A stretch of 64,000 bases of DNA from CAUUJV01 sp963545565 (GCA_963545565.1 CAUUJV010000004.1:1-64000); one strand, 5' to 3'; positions 46,154 through 54,843 are shown, counted from the first letter of the stretch. Notes: generated by a model from the letters alone, not told the origin. A program made the numbers and translations.

Positions 46154-46182
46154 TTGACTATATTGGCGGTTCAGAGTATCTT
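46154..46182 (+). promoter_or_regulatory. Promoter of rpmH
   Basis: TTGACT (46154-46159), 17-base spacer, TATCTT (46177-46182). It points toward rpmH, about 60 bases ahead. Confidence 0.6.
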
Positions 46183-46243
46183 GGTATAGCTTGACTCATG
46201 AGAGCCGTGCTTTTGCATGGTCAAATAACGGGAGCTTTGAATT

Positions 46244-46378
46244 ATGAAGAGGACATTCCAGCCTAATAACCGTCGCCGTCACATGAAGCACGGTTTCCGC
46301 TTGCGTATGCGCACACGTTCCGGCCGCGCAGTGATTAATCGTCGCCGCGCTAAGGGTCGCAAGTCCCTGTCTGCATAA
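46244..46378 (+). CDS. rpmH: 50S ribosomal protein L34
   Basis: 44 residues, MKRTFQPNNRRRHMKHGFRL at the start and RRRAKGRKSLSA at the end, the standard bL34 sequence. Small basic protein of the large subunit. GGGAG lies 10 bases upstream of ATG. It begins the plus-strand operon leading away from the origin and precedes rnpA by 21 bases. Its codon choice is more G+C-rich than its surroundings, normal for a highly expressed gene. Confidence 0.98.
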   Translation: MKRTFQPNNRRRHMKHGFRLRMRTRSGRAVINRRRAKGRKSLSA

Positions 46379-46399
46379 CGCTTAAGCTGCACTGCGAGA

Positions 46400-46858
46400 G
46401 TGGAAAGGCTGAAAAGCCACCGCGAATTCGTTGAAGTGCTCAAGAAACGACGTAAAGTTTCTAGCGCAGATATAGTCGTTCACTATCTTGTTCGAGGAAG
46501 TAATCATTCTTCGACGGCAGTGGACGACTTTGTTGATATCTCTGGCGATAGTTCTGACACTTCTCGGCGCATGGGATTGGCTGTAACAAAAGCTGTTGGC
46601 AATGCTGTTAAAAGGAATCATGTTAAGCGTAGATTCCGTGTTCTAGCGCGCTCTTACGAAGAGTTTTTGCCGGAACATTGCGACATTGTTATGCGAGCAA
46701 AGCCAAGTGCATATTCTGCCAATTTTTCAGATTTAGAGATTCAGGTTAAACGAATCTTTTCTAAGATTCAGAAAAAAGTTACAGCTGATTCTTCTCAGGA
46801 TTCTCTTTTTGATTTCTCTATTGCGCAGAATAATACTGCTCACGGTGAAGCTAGGTAA
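46400..46858 (+). CDS. rnpA: Ribonuclease P protein component
   Basis: Basic cofactor of RNase P, needed for tRNA 5' maturation. GTG start at 46400 (MERLKSHREFVEVLKKRRKV). 152 residues. The signature AVGNAVKRNHVKRRFRVLAR is the RNR motif. An insert after VVHYLVRG (SNHSSTAVDDFVDISGDSSDTSRR) makes it longer than most, as does the C-terminal tail. Cotranscribed with rpmH; yidD starts 8 bases later. Confidence 0.96.
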   Translation: MERLKSHREFVEVLKKRRKVSSADIVVHYLVRGSNHSSTAVDDFVDISGDSSDTSRRMGLAVTKAVGNAVKRNHVKRRFRVLARSYEEFLPEHCDIVMRAKPSAYSANFSDLEIQVKRIFSKIQKKVTADSSQDSLFDFSIAQNNTAHGEAR

Positions 46859-46866
46859 TTAACATT

Positions 46867-47199
46867 ATGAGCAGTGCACAGAAGGTAGTTCTTAACGTTC
46901 TTGATTGGTACCGCATTAAGATATCGCCACTATCGCCTCCAAGTTGCCGTTATTACCCTACGTGCTCAACATATGCAGTGACTGCAGTAAAACGTTTTGG
47001 TGCTTTCAAAGGAAGTGTGCTTGCTCTTCTGCGGCTGCTTCGATGCCGGCCATGGAGCAGAGGTGGCATCGATGATGTTCCACAAGTTTTTTCAATTTTC
47101 TACAGATTTTCTTGGTCGAAGGCACATGAAGAGCCTCGGCTAACCGCGCTGAATAGTGAAAGTTGTTCAGCAGATTTAGGACGGGAGAAGTCTTCATGA
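46867..47199 (+). CDS. yidD: Membrane protein insertion efficiency factor YidD
   Basis: 110 residues. The core WYRIKISPLSPPSCRYYPTCSTYAVTAVKRFGAFKGS, with three Cys, and LLRLLRCRPWSRGGIDDVP is the YidD family signature. It helps insertion together with YidC. The tail after about residue 80 is not conserved. Its TGA overlaps the yidC ATG (ATGA). Confidence 0.95.
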   Translation: MSSAQKVVLNVLDWYRIKISPLSPPSCRYYPTCSTYAVTAVKRFGAFKGSVLALLRLLRCRPWSRGGIDDVPQVFSIFYRFSWSKAHEEPRLTALNSESCSADLGREKSS

Positions 47200-48191
47200 C
47201 ACTAGATCAAGGCTTTTTTGGGTTTATTTATAAGATTTTATATCCCGTGGAATGGCTCATGACGTATGTTATGAAAATTTTCCACGATGTGCTTGTTTTC
47301 TTTGGAATGCAAGACGGTGCAGGGGTTGCTTGGATTCTTTCCTTGATTTTCCTCGTGATTTTTGTGCGATTGCTGATTTTTCCACTGTTTATAAAGCAGA
47401 TGGTTGGTATGCGCAAAATGCAGGCTCTTCAACCTCAATTACAGAAGATTCAGAATAAGTACAAAGGTAAAGATGACGCAGCTTCACGTGAAGCAATGAG
47501 CCGCGAGACTATGAAGTTGTATCAAGATAATGATGCAAACCCTATGGGATCATGCTTACCTGCACTTATTCAAGGCCCAGTCTTTATGGCCATGTTCTAC
47601 GTTCTTTCCGCAGTGCGATATATTGCGAACGGTTCAAAGGGCACACTGGGAGCATTTACTCAATCTGTTGCTAAAGACTTCCAGAACACTCCAGTATTCA
47701 ATATCAAACTCAGCTCTATGTTTACTGAGTCAGCAGTTGATGGAAAAATCACCATTGGTATTTTTATTGCCTTGATGTGCTTTACTATGTTCTATTCACA
47801 GTTCCACAACATGCGCCGCAATATGCCTCGTGCTTCCATGCAGGGCCAGGCTTACCGAACACAGCAGATGATGACATATTTCTTCCCTGTTATGTATATC
47901 TTCTCTGGTATTGCATTCCCATTCGGCGTATTAATTTACTGGCTAACCAACAACACATGGACTCTCTGCCAAACATTCTGGCAGGTTCATAACATACCAA
48001 CTCCTGGATCTCCTGCTGCGGAAGATAAGAAAAAGCGTGACTACGAGCGTGAGGTTAAGCGTCGTGAGCGCGAGGGTCTTCCAACTATTGAGGAAGAAGA
48101 GTTGATGAAGGCGAAGCAGGCTGAGGAAGAAAATGCAAACAAGTCTCGTCAGCGTGTTCAACCGAGCCGTAAAAAGTCTAAGAAGAAGTAA
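47196..48191 (+). CDS. yidC: Membrane protein insertase YidC/Oxa1
   Basis: Inserts and folds membrane proteins, alone or with SecYEG. ATG 47196 overlaps the yidD stop and has GGGAG 8 bases upstream; the frame also opens 11 codons earlier. 331 residues with about five membrane segments: VAWILSLIFLVIFVRLLIFPLF; NPMGSCLPALIQGPVFMAMFYVL; ITIGIFIALMCFTMFY; MMTYFFPVMYIFSGIAFPFGVLIYWLTNN. No lipobox or large periplasmic loop, as in Actinobacteria. A charged Lys/Glu/Arg-rich tail probably binds ribosomes. Confidence 0.96.
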   Translation: MTLDQGFFGFIYKILYPVEWLMTYVMKIFHDVLVFFGMQDGAGVAWILSLIFLVIFVRLLIFPLFIKQMVGMRKMQALQPQLQKIQNKYKGKDDAASREAMSRETMKLYQDNDANPMGSCLPALIQGPVFMAMFYVLSAVRYIANGSKGTLGAFTQSVAKDFQNTPVFNIKLSSMFTESAVDGKITIGIFIALMCFTMFYSQFHNMRRNMPRASMQGQAYRTQQMMTYFFPVMYIFSGIAFPFGVLIYWLTNNTWTLCQTFWQVHNIPTPGSPAAEDKKKRDYEREVKRREREGLPTIEEEELMKAKQAEEENANKSRQRVQPSRKKSKKK

Positions 48192-48278
48192 TTTTTTAAT
48201 AAATCAATATCACGCACGTTAGGCATAATCTTCCGATAGACTTTAACCAGTGTGTGAGTATGTGTAAGGAGTTCTCTT

Positions 48279-48929
48279 ATGTCAAATGATGAAGAGCGAA
48301 CTATTGAACAGCTCAATGATGAAGCTGATATTGCTGCAGATTACTTAGAAGGGTTACTCGACATTGTCGATTACGAAGGCGATATCGAAATGGAAGTGCG
48401 CAATGGTCGCCCTTCTGTTCAAATCATTGCTGATGATGATAGGGATATTAAGCACCTTATCGGCCGCAATGGCGAGGTAATTAACGCGCTCCAGCAACTT
48501 ACCCGCCTTGCCGTCCAGCAGTCCACAGGTGAGCGCTCACGAGTGATCGTAGATATTGACGGATATCTCAAGGAAAAGCGTAGACGTATTAAAGAACTAG
48601 CTCTCGATGCTGTGGATGAGGCACGTGAGACGGGTGATGTGATTGAGTTGCGTCCTATGAACTCTTTTGAGAGGAAGATTGTTCATGACACTGTTCGTGA
48701 TGAAGGTTTGAAGTCACGTTCACATGGCGTTGAGCCCAAGCGTTATGTAACTATTTATGTCAAAAAGACTGTAAATGATGACGATTTCGATGATGACCTT
48801 GAGGATGAGGATGAGGATGACTTCAGGGACGATTTTAAGAACGATTCACCTCGCTATGAGGCAGACGCTGATGAAGTAGAAGAAGCTGAAGGAATAGAAG
48901 AAATCGAAGAAGATTCTGCAGAAAAGTAA
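48279..48929 (+). CDS. khpB: RNA-binding protein KhpB/Jag (KH and R3H domains)
   Basis: 216 residues. A KH domain (about 50-100) with GRNGEVINALQQLTRLA and an R3H domain (about 100-165) with NSFERKIVHDTVRDEGLKSRSHG. The C-terminal tail is almost wholly Asp/Glu. KhpB binds small RNAs and mRNAs and affects cell division in other Gram-positives. AAGGAG precedes ATG 48279. A terminator follows, closing the rpmH-rnpA-yidD-yidC-khpB operon. Confidence 0.94.
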   Translation: MSNDEERTIEQLNDEADIAADYLEGLLDIVDYEGDIEMEVRNGRPSVQIIADDDRDIKHLIGRNGEVINALQQLTRLAVQQSTGERSRVIVDIDGYLKEKRRRIKELALDAVDEARETGDVIELRPMNSFERKIVHDTVRDEGLKSRSHGVEPKRYVTIYVKKTVNDDDFDDDLEDEDEDDFRDDFKNDSPRYEADADEVEEAEGIEEIEEDSAEK

Positions 48930-48971
48930 TCTTTAACCTCTTTATCAGCAGCTTTAACAAGTTAATAAGTA

Positions 48972-49001
48972 TAAGGGGAGTGAGAGCTCCCTTTTCTTTT
49001 C
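48972..49001 (+). terminator. Terminator after khpB
   Basis: AAGGGGAG-TGAGAG-CTCCCTT with one bulge, then TTTCTTTTC on the plus strand. Confidence 0.75.
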
Positions 49002-49062
49002 TTTAACTTAGGCTTATTTCTCAATTCAAGTTTATTCCTCTCAATTTTAGAAAGAATAATTT

Positions 49063-49875
49063 ATGACAGACAAGTTAGATGGATCGCCACTTATTTCCCA
49101 AGTTCTTGGCGACGCTATAGAAAAGTTAACTCTTTTTCATAAAAAATTAGAGGAAGAGGGCGAACTTCGCGGTCTTATTGGTCCTCGCGATGTAGATATT
49201 CTTTGGGAACGTCATATTCTTAATTCTGCTGCAATTATTCCTTTTATTCGTAAAAATCTTCCTCAAGATTTTTCTAAAACAAATCAAACCCCAACTATAG
49301 GAGATATAGGAAGTGGTGGTGGCTTCCCGGGAATTATTGTGGCTACTTGTTTACCTGAAGTAACCGTTTACTTAGTTGAGCCTATGGAACGTCGTGTGGA
49401 GTGGCTTAATGAAGTAGTTTCTGAGCTTGAACTTACAAATGCTGTTGTTATAAGAGCGAGAGCTGAAGAGATTGTTCCACGTAAAGCTCAAGCAAACCAA
49501 AAGACCAATCAGAGAGTGAATCAAAAAGCGAAGAATAAAAATAATAAACTCACAAAGCAGATAAATAATTCAATTCCTTCTATTACAAATATCACTCAAG
49601 CACCTGTGGATTTGTTGCCGCATGACTTTACTGGCTTTGATATAGTGACATGCCGTGCGGTAGCACCAATGAGCAAGCTTGCAGGAATGGTTATGCCTCT
49701 TGTAATGCCAGGTGGTTGTTTAGTTGCGTTAAAGGGTAAATCTGCTGGTGCAGAGATTCTAAAGGCAGAAAAAGAACTACGAAAAAACCATGTTGTGTCT
49801 ACGCATGTATATGACGCAAACGTAGCTGAAGGCCTTGAGCCTACGCATGTAGTTGTTACAATCAAACATAAATGA
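49063..49875 (+). CDS. rsmG: 16S rRNA (guanine-N7) methyltransferase RsmG
   Basis: Methylates G527 of 16S rRNA with SAM. 270 residues against about 210 in most. The SAM loop is IGDIGSGGGFPG (79-90); other landmarks are PRDVDILWERHILNSA and CRAVAPMSKL. A Lys/Asn/Gln-rich insert (about 141-182: QANQKTNQRVNQKAKNKN and on) splits the fold between strands and explains the extra length. It is in frame and likely a surface loop. First of the rsmG-parA-parB group, with a parS site just past its stop. Confidence 0.95.
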   Translation: MTDKLDGSPLISQVLGDAIEKLTLFHKKLEEEGELRGLIGPRDVDILWERHILNSAAIIPFIRKNLPQDFSKTNQTPTIGDIGSGGGFPGIIVATCLPEVTVYLVEPMERRVEWLNEVVSELELTNAVVIRARAEEIVPRKAQANQKTNQRVNQKAKNKNNKLTKQINNSIPSITNITQAPVDLLPHDFTGFDIVTCRAVAPMSKLAGMVMPLVMPGGCLVALKGKSAGAEILKAEKELRKNHVVSTHVYDANVAEGLEPTHVVVTIKHK

Positions 49876-49888
49876 TTGTTATTTTGAA

Positions 49889-49904
49889 TGTTTCACGTGA
49901 AACA
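49889..49904. promoter_or_regulatory. parS site 1 (rsmG-parA gap)
   Basis: Exact TGTTTCACGTGAAACA, the bacterial parS consensus, 14 bases past the rsmG stop. Confidence 0.95.
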
Positions 49905-50022
49905 TTCAAAAGTATGTTGTTGTTCAGTTATACACATTCCCCACATTGACTTGATGCCACTGTTAAACTGTTAGAGAATAGCAGGCAGTGAATGGAACTC
50001 CGACAATCTTAAGGAGTGGATT

Positions 50023-51021
50023 ATGGTAGATGTTTCACGTGAAACATCGTCTTCAGAAGGTGCAGATAATCCCGAAGTTGAATCAACCGAGGATATTCTT
50101 TCACGTATTTTTGGTGATGATTCTTCGGCTGTCGGCTTTGCAATGGCACAAGATAATGCAAAGCTGCATGCGCTTAAACAAGTTAAATTTACAAAGCCTT
50201 CCGAGACAAGAATGATTGCGGTTGCAAATCAAAAAGGTGGCGTTGGAAAAACTACATCAGCAGTTAATCTCGCTTCAGCATTTGCTGAAGCTAATTTACG
50301 AGTTTTACTTATTGACATGGATCCTCAGGGTAATGCTTCCACGGCATTAGGTGTGAAGCATATGCCAGATACGCCTTCCGTTTATGATGTAATAGAAGGT
50401 AGGGAGGAAATTATAGATGTGCTACAGAAATGTCCTGACTTTGAGACGCTTGATGTAGTTCCTTCCACTATTGAACTAAGCGGTGCTGAGCTAGAAATAG
50501 CTGATATGCAAAACAGAACTAATCTTCTTCGAGATAAGCTGCAAAGTTTTTTAAAGAGTACTGATCAAATTTATGACTATGTAATAATAGATTGTGCACC
50601 GAGTCTTGGTTTATTAGTCTTGAATGCTTTGTGTGCAGTTAATGAGGTCTTAATACCCATACAAGCAGAATATTATGCACTCGAAGGTTTAGGGCAACTT
50701 TTACATACCATTGAACTCGTTCAACAGAGCCTAAATACCCAATTGATTATTTCGACGATGCTCGTAACCATGTTTGATAAACGCACACTATTGAGCAAAG
50801 AAGTTTATGACGAAGTGAGGAAACATTATCCTCATATTGTTTTAAATACTACAATTCCCCGTGCAGTTCGTATCTCAGAAGCACCAAGCTTTAATCAGAG
50901 TGCTATAGCGTACGATCCCCGAGGAAATGGATCTATTGCGTATCGAGAAGCAGCCTTAGAAATTTCTCGGAAGTCAGAAGAAGTATTGAGACAAATTCAT
51001 AAGAAAGGGGAAGAGTTATAA
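50023..51021 (+). CDS. parA: Chromosome-partitioning ATPase ParA/Soj
   Basis: Walker-type ATPase that moves ParB-parS complexes so that origins separate. 332 residues. Deviant Walker A KGGVGKTTSAVN (about 70-81), switch LLIDMDPQGNAS, Walker B YDYVIIDCAPSLG. AAGGAG lies upstream of ATG 50023. Codons 3-9 (DVSRETS) are a parS site. The N-terminal 60 residues before the ATPase are longer than in B. subtilis Soj, as in other Actinobacteria. Its TAA shares a base with the parB ATG. Confidence 0.97.
   Translation: MVDVSRETSSSEGADNPEVESTEDILSRIFGDDSSAVGFAMAQDNAKLHALKQVKFTKPSETRMIAVANQKGGVGKTTSAVNLASAFAEANLRVLLIDMDPQGNASTALGVKHMPDTPSVYDVIEGREEIIDVLQKCPDFETLDVVPSTIELSGAELEIADMQNRTNLLRDKLQSFLKSTDQIYDYVIIDCAPSLGLLVLNALCAVNEVLIPIQAEYYALEGLGQLLHTIELVQQSLNTQLIISTMLVTMFDKRTLLSKEVYDEVRKHYPHIVLNTTIPRAVRISEAPSFNQSAIAYDPRGNGSIAYREAALEISRKSEEVLRQIHKKGEEL
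50031..50046. promoter_or_regulatory. parS site 2 (inside parA)
   Basis: Exact TGTTTCACGTGAAACA at codons 3-8 of parA, translated as (D)VSRET(S). Confidence 0.95.
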
Positions 51022-52382
51022 TGGCTAGTAGACCACGTTTAGGCAAGGGGCTCGGAGCACTTTTCCCTGAAATCCCAGATGAAGAACATATAACAGCGAA
51101 CAATCTTACTTCTTCAGAAGAACCAAAATCAGTAAAGCTCGATAAGAATAATGCAAAGCTGAAGAAGAGAGTACATGAACAGACTTTGTCCGTAGACTCT
51201 CAAATCAATAGTAGTTCTCCTAAGACAATAAGCTCTTCAAACGATGTTTCACGTGAAACATCGGGGAAGAAACAGAGAATTCATGTCCCCTCATTAGAAG
51301 AATCTATTCATCCAAGCGATATGTTTTTCGGTACCTCTGATTTTTCGAAGAAAGTCAGTAAGACTGAGGACATAGATATTGTAGATGTCGCCGAAAAACA
51401 TGAAAACGATGTTTCACGTGAAACATCAAAAGAGTTATCAGAGAAGATGTCAACAAATAATTCAGGTGATGGGGAGACGTTAAAGCCAGTTCAGGGTGGT
51501 TATCTCACTGAGCTTGATATCACAAGTATTTCTCCAAATGAGCATCAACCACGAACAGTGTTTGATGAGGATGATCTTGCAGAGTTGTCTAAATCGATAG
51601 TTGAAGTCGGTGTTTTACAGCCAATCGTGGTGCGTAAGCGTGAAAATTGGACTTCTCCTTATGAGTTAATTATGGGAGAAAGGCGTTTACGAGCTTCTCA
51701 AAAAGCTGGCTTAACGACCATTCCAGCAATAGTGAAGACAACATCAGACAATAATATGCTGCGTGATGCTTTGCTCGAAAACTTGCATCGCGTTGCGCTG
51801 AATCCTTTAGAAGAGGCTGCTGCATATCAACAGATGCTGAATGAGTTTGGAATGACTCAAGAACAACTATCTAAATCTATTTCAAAATCACGTCCGCAGA
51901 TTTCAAATACACTGCGCTTGTTGCAATTACCAGCTGACATACAAAAAAAGCTGGCGTCTGGAGTTCTTTCTGCTGGGCATGCTCGTGCACTATTAGGGCT
52001 AAATAACGAGGCTGAAATGAGTCCTTTGGCTACGCGTATTATTGCCGAAGGATTATCTGTTCGTTCCACAGAAGAGATTGTAGCAATCAAGAACGGTGCT
52101 GAGGAAAAGGTAATGACTCGTCGTCACCGCGAAAATCCTTGGGCAAATTATGCTGGCATTCAGTATCTTGAAGATCGTTTTGAGACAAAAGTAAGTATTA
52201 AAGGTAATGAGAAGAGAGGAAAAATTGAAATTACTTTCTCCTCTCCTGAAGACTTGGAACGAATTGTTTCAATAATGAATATTTCAGATATGAAATCAAA
52301 TGACTCGCGTGAGATGGGTGTAGCAACTCACAATGATTCAAATACTTTCAGTGAGTTATCTGAAGATAAAGGGTGGATTTAG
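51021..52382 (+). CDS. parB: Chromosome-partitioning protein ParB
   Basis: CTP-dependent clamp that loads at parS and spreads. 453 residues; TAATG overlap with parA. The N-terminus KGLGALFPEIP contacts ParA. A long polar linker (about 15-160) holds two DVSRETS peptides encoded by parS sites. Then the ParB core ISPNEHQPRTVFDEDDLAELSKSI, CTP motif GERRLRA, and the helix-turn-helix TQEQLSKSISKSRPQISNTLRLL that reads parS. The C-terminal dimer domain follows. The linker is longer than in most ParBs. Confidence 0.97.
   Translation: MASRPRLGKGLGALFPEIPDEEHITANNLTSSEEPKSVKLDKNNAKLKKRVHEQTLSVDSQINSSSPKTISSSNDVSRETSGKKQRIHVPSLEESIHPSDMFFGTSDFSKKVSKTEDIDIVDVAEKHENDVSRETSKELSEKMSTNNSGDGETLKPVQGGYLTELDITSISPNEHQPRTVFDEDDLAELSKSIVEVGVLQPIVVRKRENWTSPYELIMGERRLRASQKAGLTTIPAIVKTTSDNNMLRDALLENLHRVALNPLEEAAAYQQMLNEFGMTQEQLSKSISKSRPQISNTLRLLQLPADIQKKLASGVLSAGHARALLGLNNEAEMSPLATRIIAEGLSVRSTEEIVAIKNGAEEKVMTRRHRENPWANYAGIQYLEDRFETKVSIKGNEKRGKIEITFSSPEDLERIVSIMNISDMKSNDSREMGVATHNDSNTFSELSEDKGWI
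51245..51260. promoter_or_regulatory. parS site 3 (inside parB)
   Basis: Exact TGTTTCACGTGAAACA in the ParB linker, read as NDVSRETSG. Confidence 0.95.
51410..51425. promoter_or_regulatory. parS site 4 (inside parB)
   Basis: Exact TGTTTCACGTGAAACA, 165 bases after site 3 and in the same frame, read as NDVSRETSK. Confidence 0.95.
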
Positions 52383-52414
52383 TAAATAAAGAAACCAGAG
52401 TCGAGGATAAAGCA

Positions 52415-52451
52415 AAAAATAAGGAGAGTATCAACAACTCCCCTTATTTTT
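52415..52451. terminator. Bidirectional terminator between parB and trxB
   Basis: 15-base arms AAAAATAAGGAGAGT and ACTCCCCTTATTTTT with one mismatch, flanked by A and T runs, between convergent genes. Confidence 0.85.
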
Positions 52452-52465
52452 GAATAGCTTATAAA

Positions 52466-52481
52466 TGTTTCACGTGAAACA
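52466..52481. promoter_or_regulatory. parS site 5 (downstream of parB)
   Basis: Exact TGTTTCACGTGAAACA, 84 bases past the parB stop. Confidence 0.95.
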
Positions 52482-52545
52482 TTGAGTATCAGTATTCACG
52501 TGGTAGTTTTATGTGTAAGTAATAGGATTTATAAGAATTCATAAT

Positions 52546-53484
52546 CTACTGAGATTGTGAAAGATATGCCTGAGCATCGAGTGCTGCGCGGCATCCCATT
52601 CCTGCTGCAGAAATTGCCTGACGGTAAACACGGTCAACTGCATCCCCGGCAGCAAATACACCAAGTGTAGATGTGCGAGTTGAATCTCCATCGACGAGAA
52701 TATAGCCATCGGAATCGAGTTGTACATCTCCTCCAAGGAATTCAGATTGGGGTGTATAACCGATAGCAACGAAAATTCCGTTTGCATTCATCTGTGACTC
52801 TTCACCGTTAACTGTATTTTTCAAAGAAATTGAAGTTGCACCCTCTGAGTCTGAGCCATGAATTTCGGTTACAACCGTGTTGAGAACAATGTTAATTTTA
52901 GGGTTATTCATAACACGATCAACCATAATTTGGGAAGCGCGGAATTTATCACGACGGTGAATTAGTGTGACAGTAGAGCCAAAACGGCTAAGAAAGTCTG
53001 CTTCTTCCATAGCAGAATCGCCGCCGCCAATAACGACAATTGGCTTGTCTTTGAAGAAGAATCCATCGCATGTTGCACAATAAGAAACACCGCGGCCGCT
53101 AAATTCAACTTCTCCAGGAATATTAAGTTTTTTGTATTGTGATCCGGTAGTTATAACCACAGCGCGCGCCGAATAAGTTTCTCCACCATCTGTTGTGACA
53201 GTTTTGATATTGCCTTGTAGATCAACAGAAACAACATCATCATACTCAACTTCAGCACCGAATTTCTCAGCCTGTATGCGCATGTTTTCCATAAGATCAG
53301 GACCAAGAATTCCATCTGGGAAACCTGGGAAATTCTCTACCTCTGTTGTATTAACAAGTTGACCACCAGGAGTCAGCGCACCAGCGAGTATCAGCGGTTT
53401 GTAACCGGCACGACCGAGGTAAAGTGCGGCGGTATAGCCAGCAGGACCAGAACCGATAACAATTGCGTCACGAATCTCGCTCAA
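52546..53484 (-). CDS. trxB: Thioredoxin reductase
   Basis: FAD/NADPH enzyme that reduces thioredoxin in the cytoplasm. TTG start at 53484 (MSEIRDAIVIGSGPAGY) with GAGGAGG 7 bases upstream; the frame opens further but without a site. 312 residues. FAD loop GSGPAGYTAALYLGRAG (11-27), redox pair Cys136/Cys139 in SYCATCDGFF, NADPH loop VVIGGGDSAMEEA. The C-terminus TLGVFAAGDAVDRVYRQ closes the FAD site. No thioredoxin gene follows, although trxA neighbours trxB in many Actinobacteria. Confidence 0.96.
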   Translation of the reverse strand: MSEIRDAIVIGSGPAGYTAALYLGRAGYKPLILAGALTPGGQLVNTTEVENFPGFPDGILGPDLMENMRIQAEKFGAEVEYDDVVSVDLQGNIKTVTTDGGETYSARAVVITTGSQYKKLNIPGEVEFSGRGVSYCATCDGFFFKDKPIVVIGGGDSAMEEADFLSRFGSTVTLIHRRDKFRASQIMVDRVMNNPKINIVLNTVVTEIHGSDSEGATSISLKNTVNGEESQMNANGIFVAIGYTPQSEFLGGDVQLDSDGYILVDGDSTRTSTLGVFAAGDAVDRVYRQAISAAGMGCRAALDAQAYLSQSQ

Positions 53485-53572
53485 TGTATGCCTCCTCAGT
53501 AGCAACTTGTCAGTGCTAGTTATAAGTAATTAACACAAATACTAAGCCGACTATAGCAGGAAGAGATATGAG

Positions 53573-54751
53573 TTAAGCTTTTACTCTATTCTGTGAGAGA
53601 ACAGACTTCACTAGTGAAGAATATAAATCAGCAAGCTTATGTCCATCACAGAGAACTTCTTGTGGAAGAATAGATGTTTCAGTCATGCCTGGTGCCACAT
53701 TTGCTTCAAGGAATTGCGGAATTCCACTGTCATCTACAATAAAGTCAATGCGTGAAATATCTCGTAAACCGATTACCTGATGCGCCGTAAGAGCTGCTTT
53801 CTTAACATTCTCAAGAATATCGTCCGAGAGACGCGCTGGTACATAATATTCAGTTGGACCGTTGTAGCGAGCGTCGTAATCATAGTGCTTACTTGCAGTG
53901 GTGTGAATTTCAAGTGGAGAGAAAGCCTGTGGCGATCCATCGATATCAATAATAGAAACAGCAACTTCAGTGCCAATTACCGCTTTCTCTATTAGAGCAG
54001 TGTCACCGTAAGCAAAACACGAGACAAGAGCCTGAGGAAGCATTTCGGGTGTTTCAACCAGCGTGCATCCAAGAGCTGACCCACCCATAGTCGGCTTAAT
54101 GAAAAGCGGAAGACCAAGGGCAGGAACAAGAATATCCACAATTTTGCGGGCACCAAGCTCACGGAACATAGATTCCGGCAAAGTAACCGAATGTGGGGTG
54201 CTCAAATTGCCGCGTTTGCGAACAATATTCTTTGCAATTGGTTTATTCCACGCAATGAACGAAGCCTTAGCACGCGAACCAACGTAGGGAAGATTGACGA
54301 GTTCTAGAATGTCACGAATAGATCCGTCCTCACCATTAGCACCATGAAGCAAAGGCCACACAATATCTGGCCGAGTCTCGGGATTACGAAGGTAATCAAT
54401 TAGGTCACCATCCATGTCATGGATATCAACATTCCAACCAGCATCTTCGAGATATCCTGCAACCCTATGACCAGAACTAAGAGAGATATCGCGTTCATGG
54501 CTTAGACCACCACATAAGATAAGCACTTTTGCGTCCGTAGCAGTAATATCACTCGGATGAGTCGAGGCGGCAGATGCCTTGGCAGAGCCCTCAGCATCAA
54601 CAATGGTACTTGGTCCGTCTACATGCGCATTATTAATAATGACGTTATCAGAAACTTGCGCAGCAGTAGAGGTAGCAGTGCCAGAAATAGCAGTTTCTGT
54701 AGTAGGTATGGTTGCAGAGTTATTTGCTCTAGATGTTTGAGTGTTAGGCAT
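53573..54751 (-). CDS. ddl: D-alanine--D-alanine ligase-like ATP-grasp enzyme
   Basis: Joins two D-Ala for peptidoglycan precursor synthesis, if a true Ddl. 392 residues. Core: VLILCGGLSHERDISLSSGHRVAGYL (about 74-99), WPLLHGANGEDGSIRDILELVNLPYVGS, ATP-grasp PLFIKPTMGGSALGCTLV, metal site RIDFIVDDSGIPQFLEANVAPGMTETS. The first 70 residues form a Ser/Thr/Ala-rich extension with no match to Ddl and no internal start to trim it. The position near trxB and the segregation genes is odd for a cell-wall gene. Another member of the ATP-grasp peptide-ligase group is possible. Confidence 0.85.
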   Translation of the reverse strand: MPNTQTSRANNSATIPTTETAISGTATSTAAQVSDNVIINNAHVDGPSTIVDAEGSAKASAASTHPSDITATDAKVLILCGGLSHERDISLSSGHRVAGYLEDAGWNVDIHDMDGDLIDYLRNPETRPDIVWPLLHGANGEDGSIRDILELVNLPYVGSRAKASFIAWNKPIAKNIVRKRGNLSTPHSVTLPESMFRELGARKIVDILVPALGLPLFIKPTMGGSALGCTLVETPEMLPQALVSCFAYGDTALIEKAVIGTEVAVSIIDIDGSPQAFSPLEIHTTASKHYDYDARYNGPTEYYVPARLSDDILENVKKAALTAHQVIGLRDISRIDFIVDDSGIPQFLEANVAPGMTETSILPQEVLCDGHKLADLYSSLVKSVLSQNRVKA

Positions 54752-54843
54752 CTTCTTTATCTTTCATTGATAACGATAGTCATTGGAAGTTAGAGGTCTA
54801 TCTAAGTCTTTAAGTTTTACCGATACTGTGTGTGGGGTATTTA

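Larger units (their letters stand above)
45731..46243. other. dnaA-rpmH intergenic region
   Basis: 513 bases with the dnaA promoter, the second DnaA-box cluster and the rpmH promoter. No coding frame. A 13-base word ATTGATGTAATTT occurs twice (45881-45893 and 45971-45983), each next to a TGTGGATAA box. Confidence 0.8.
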
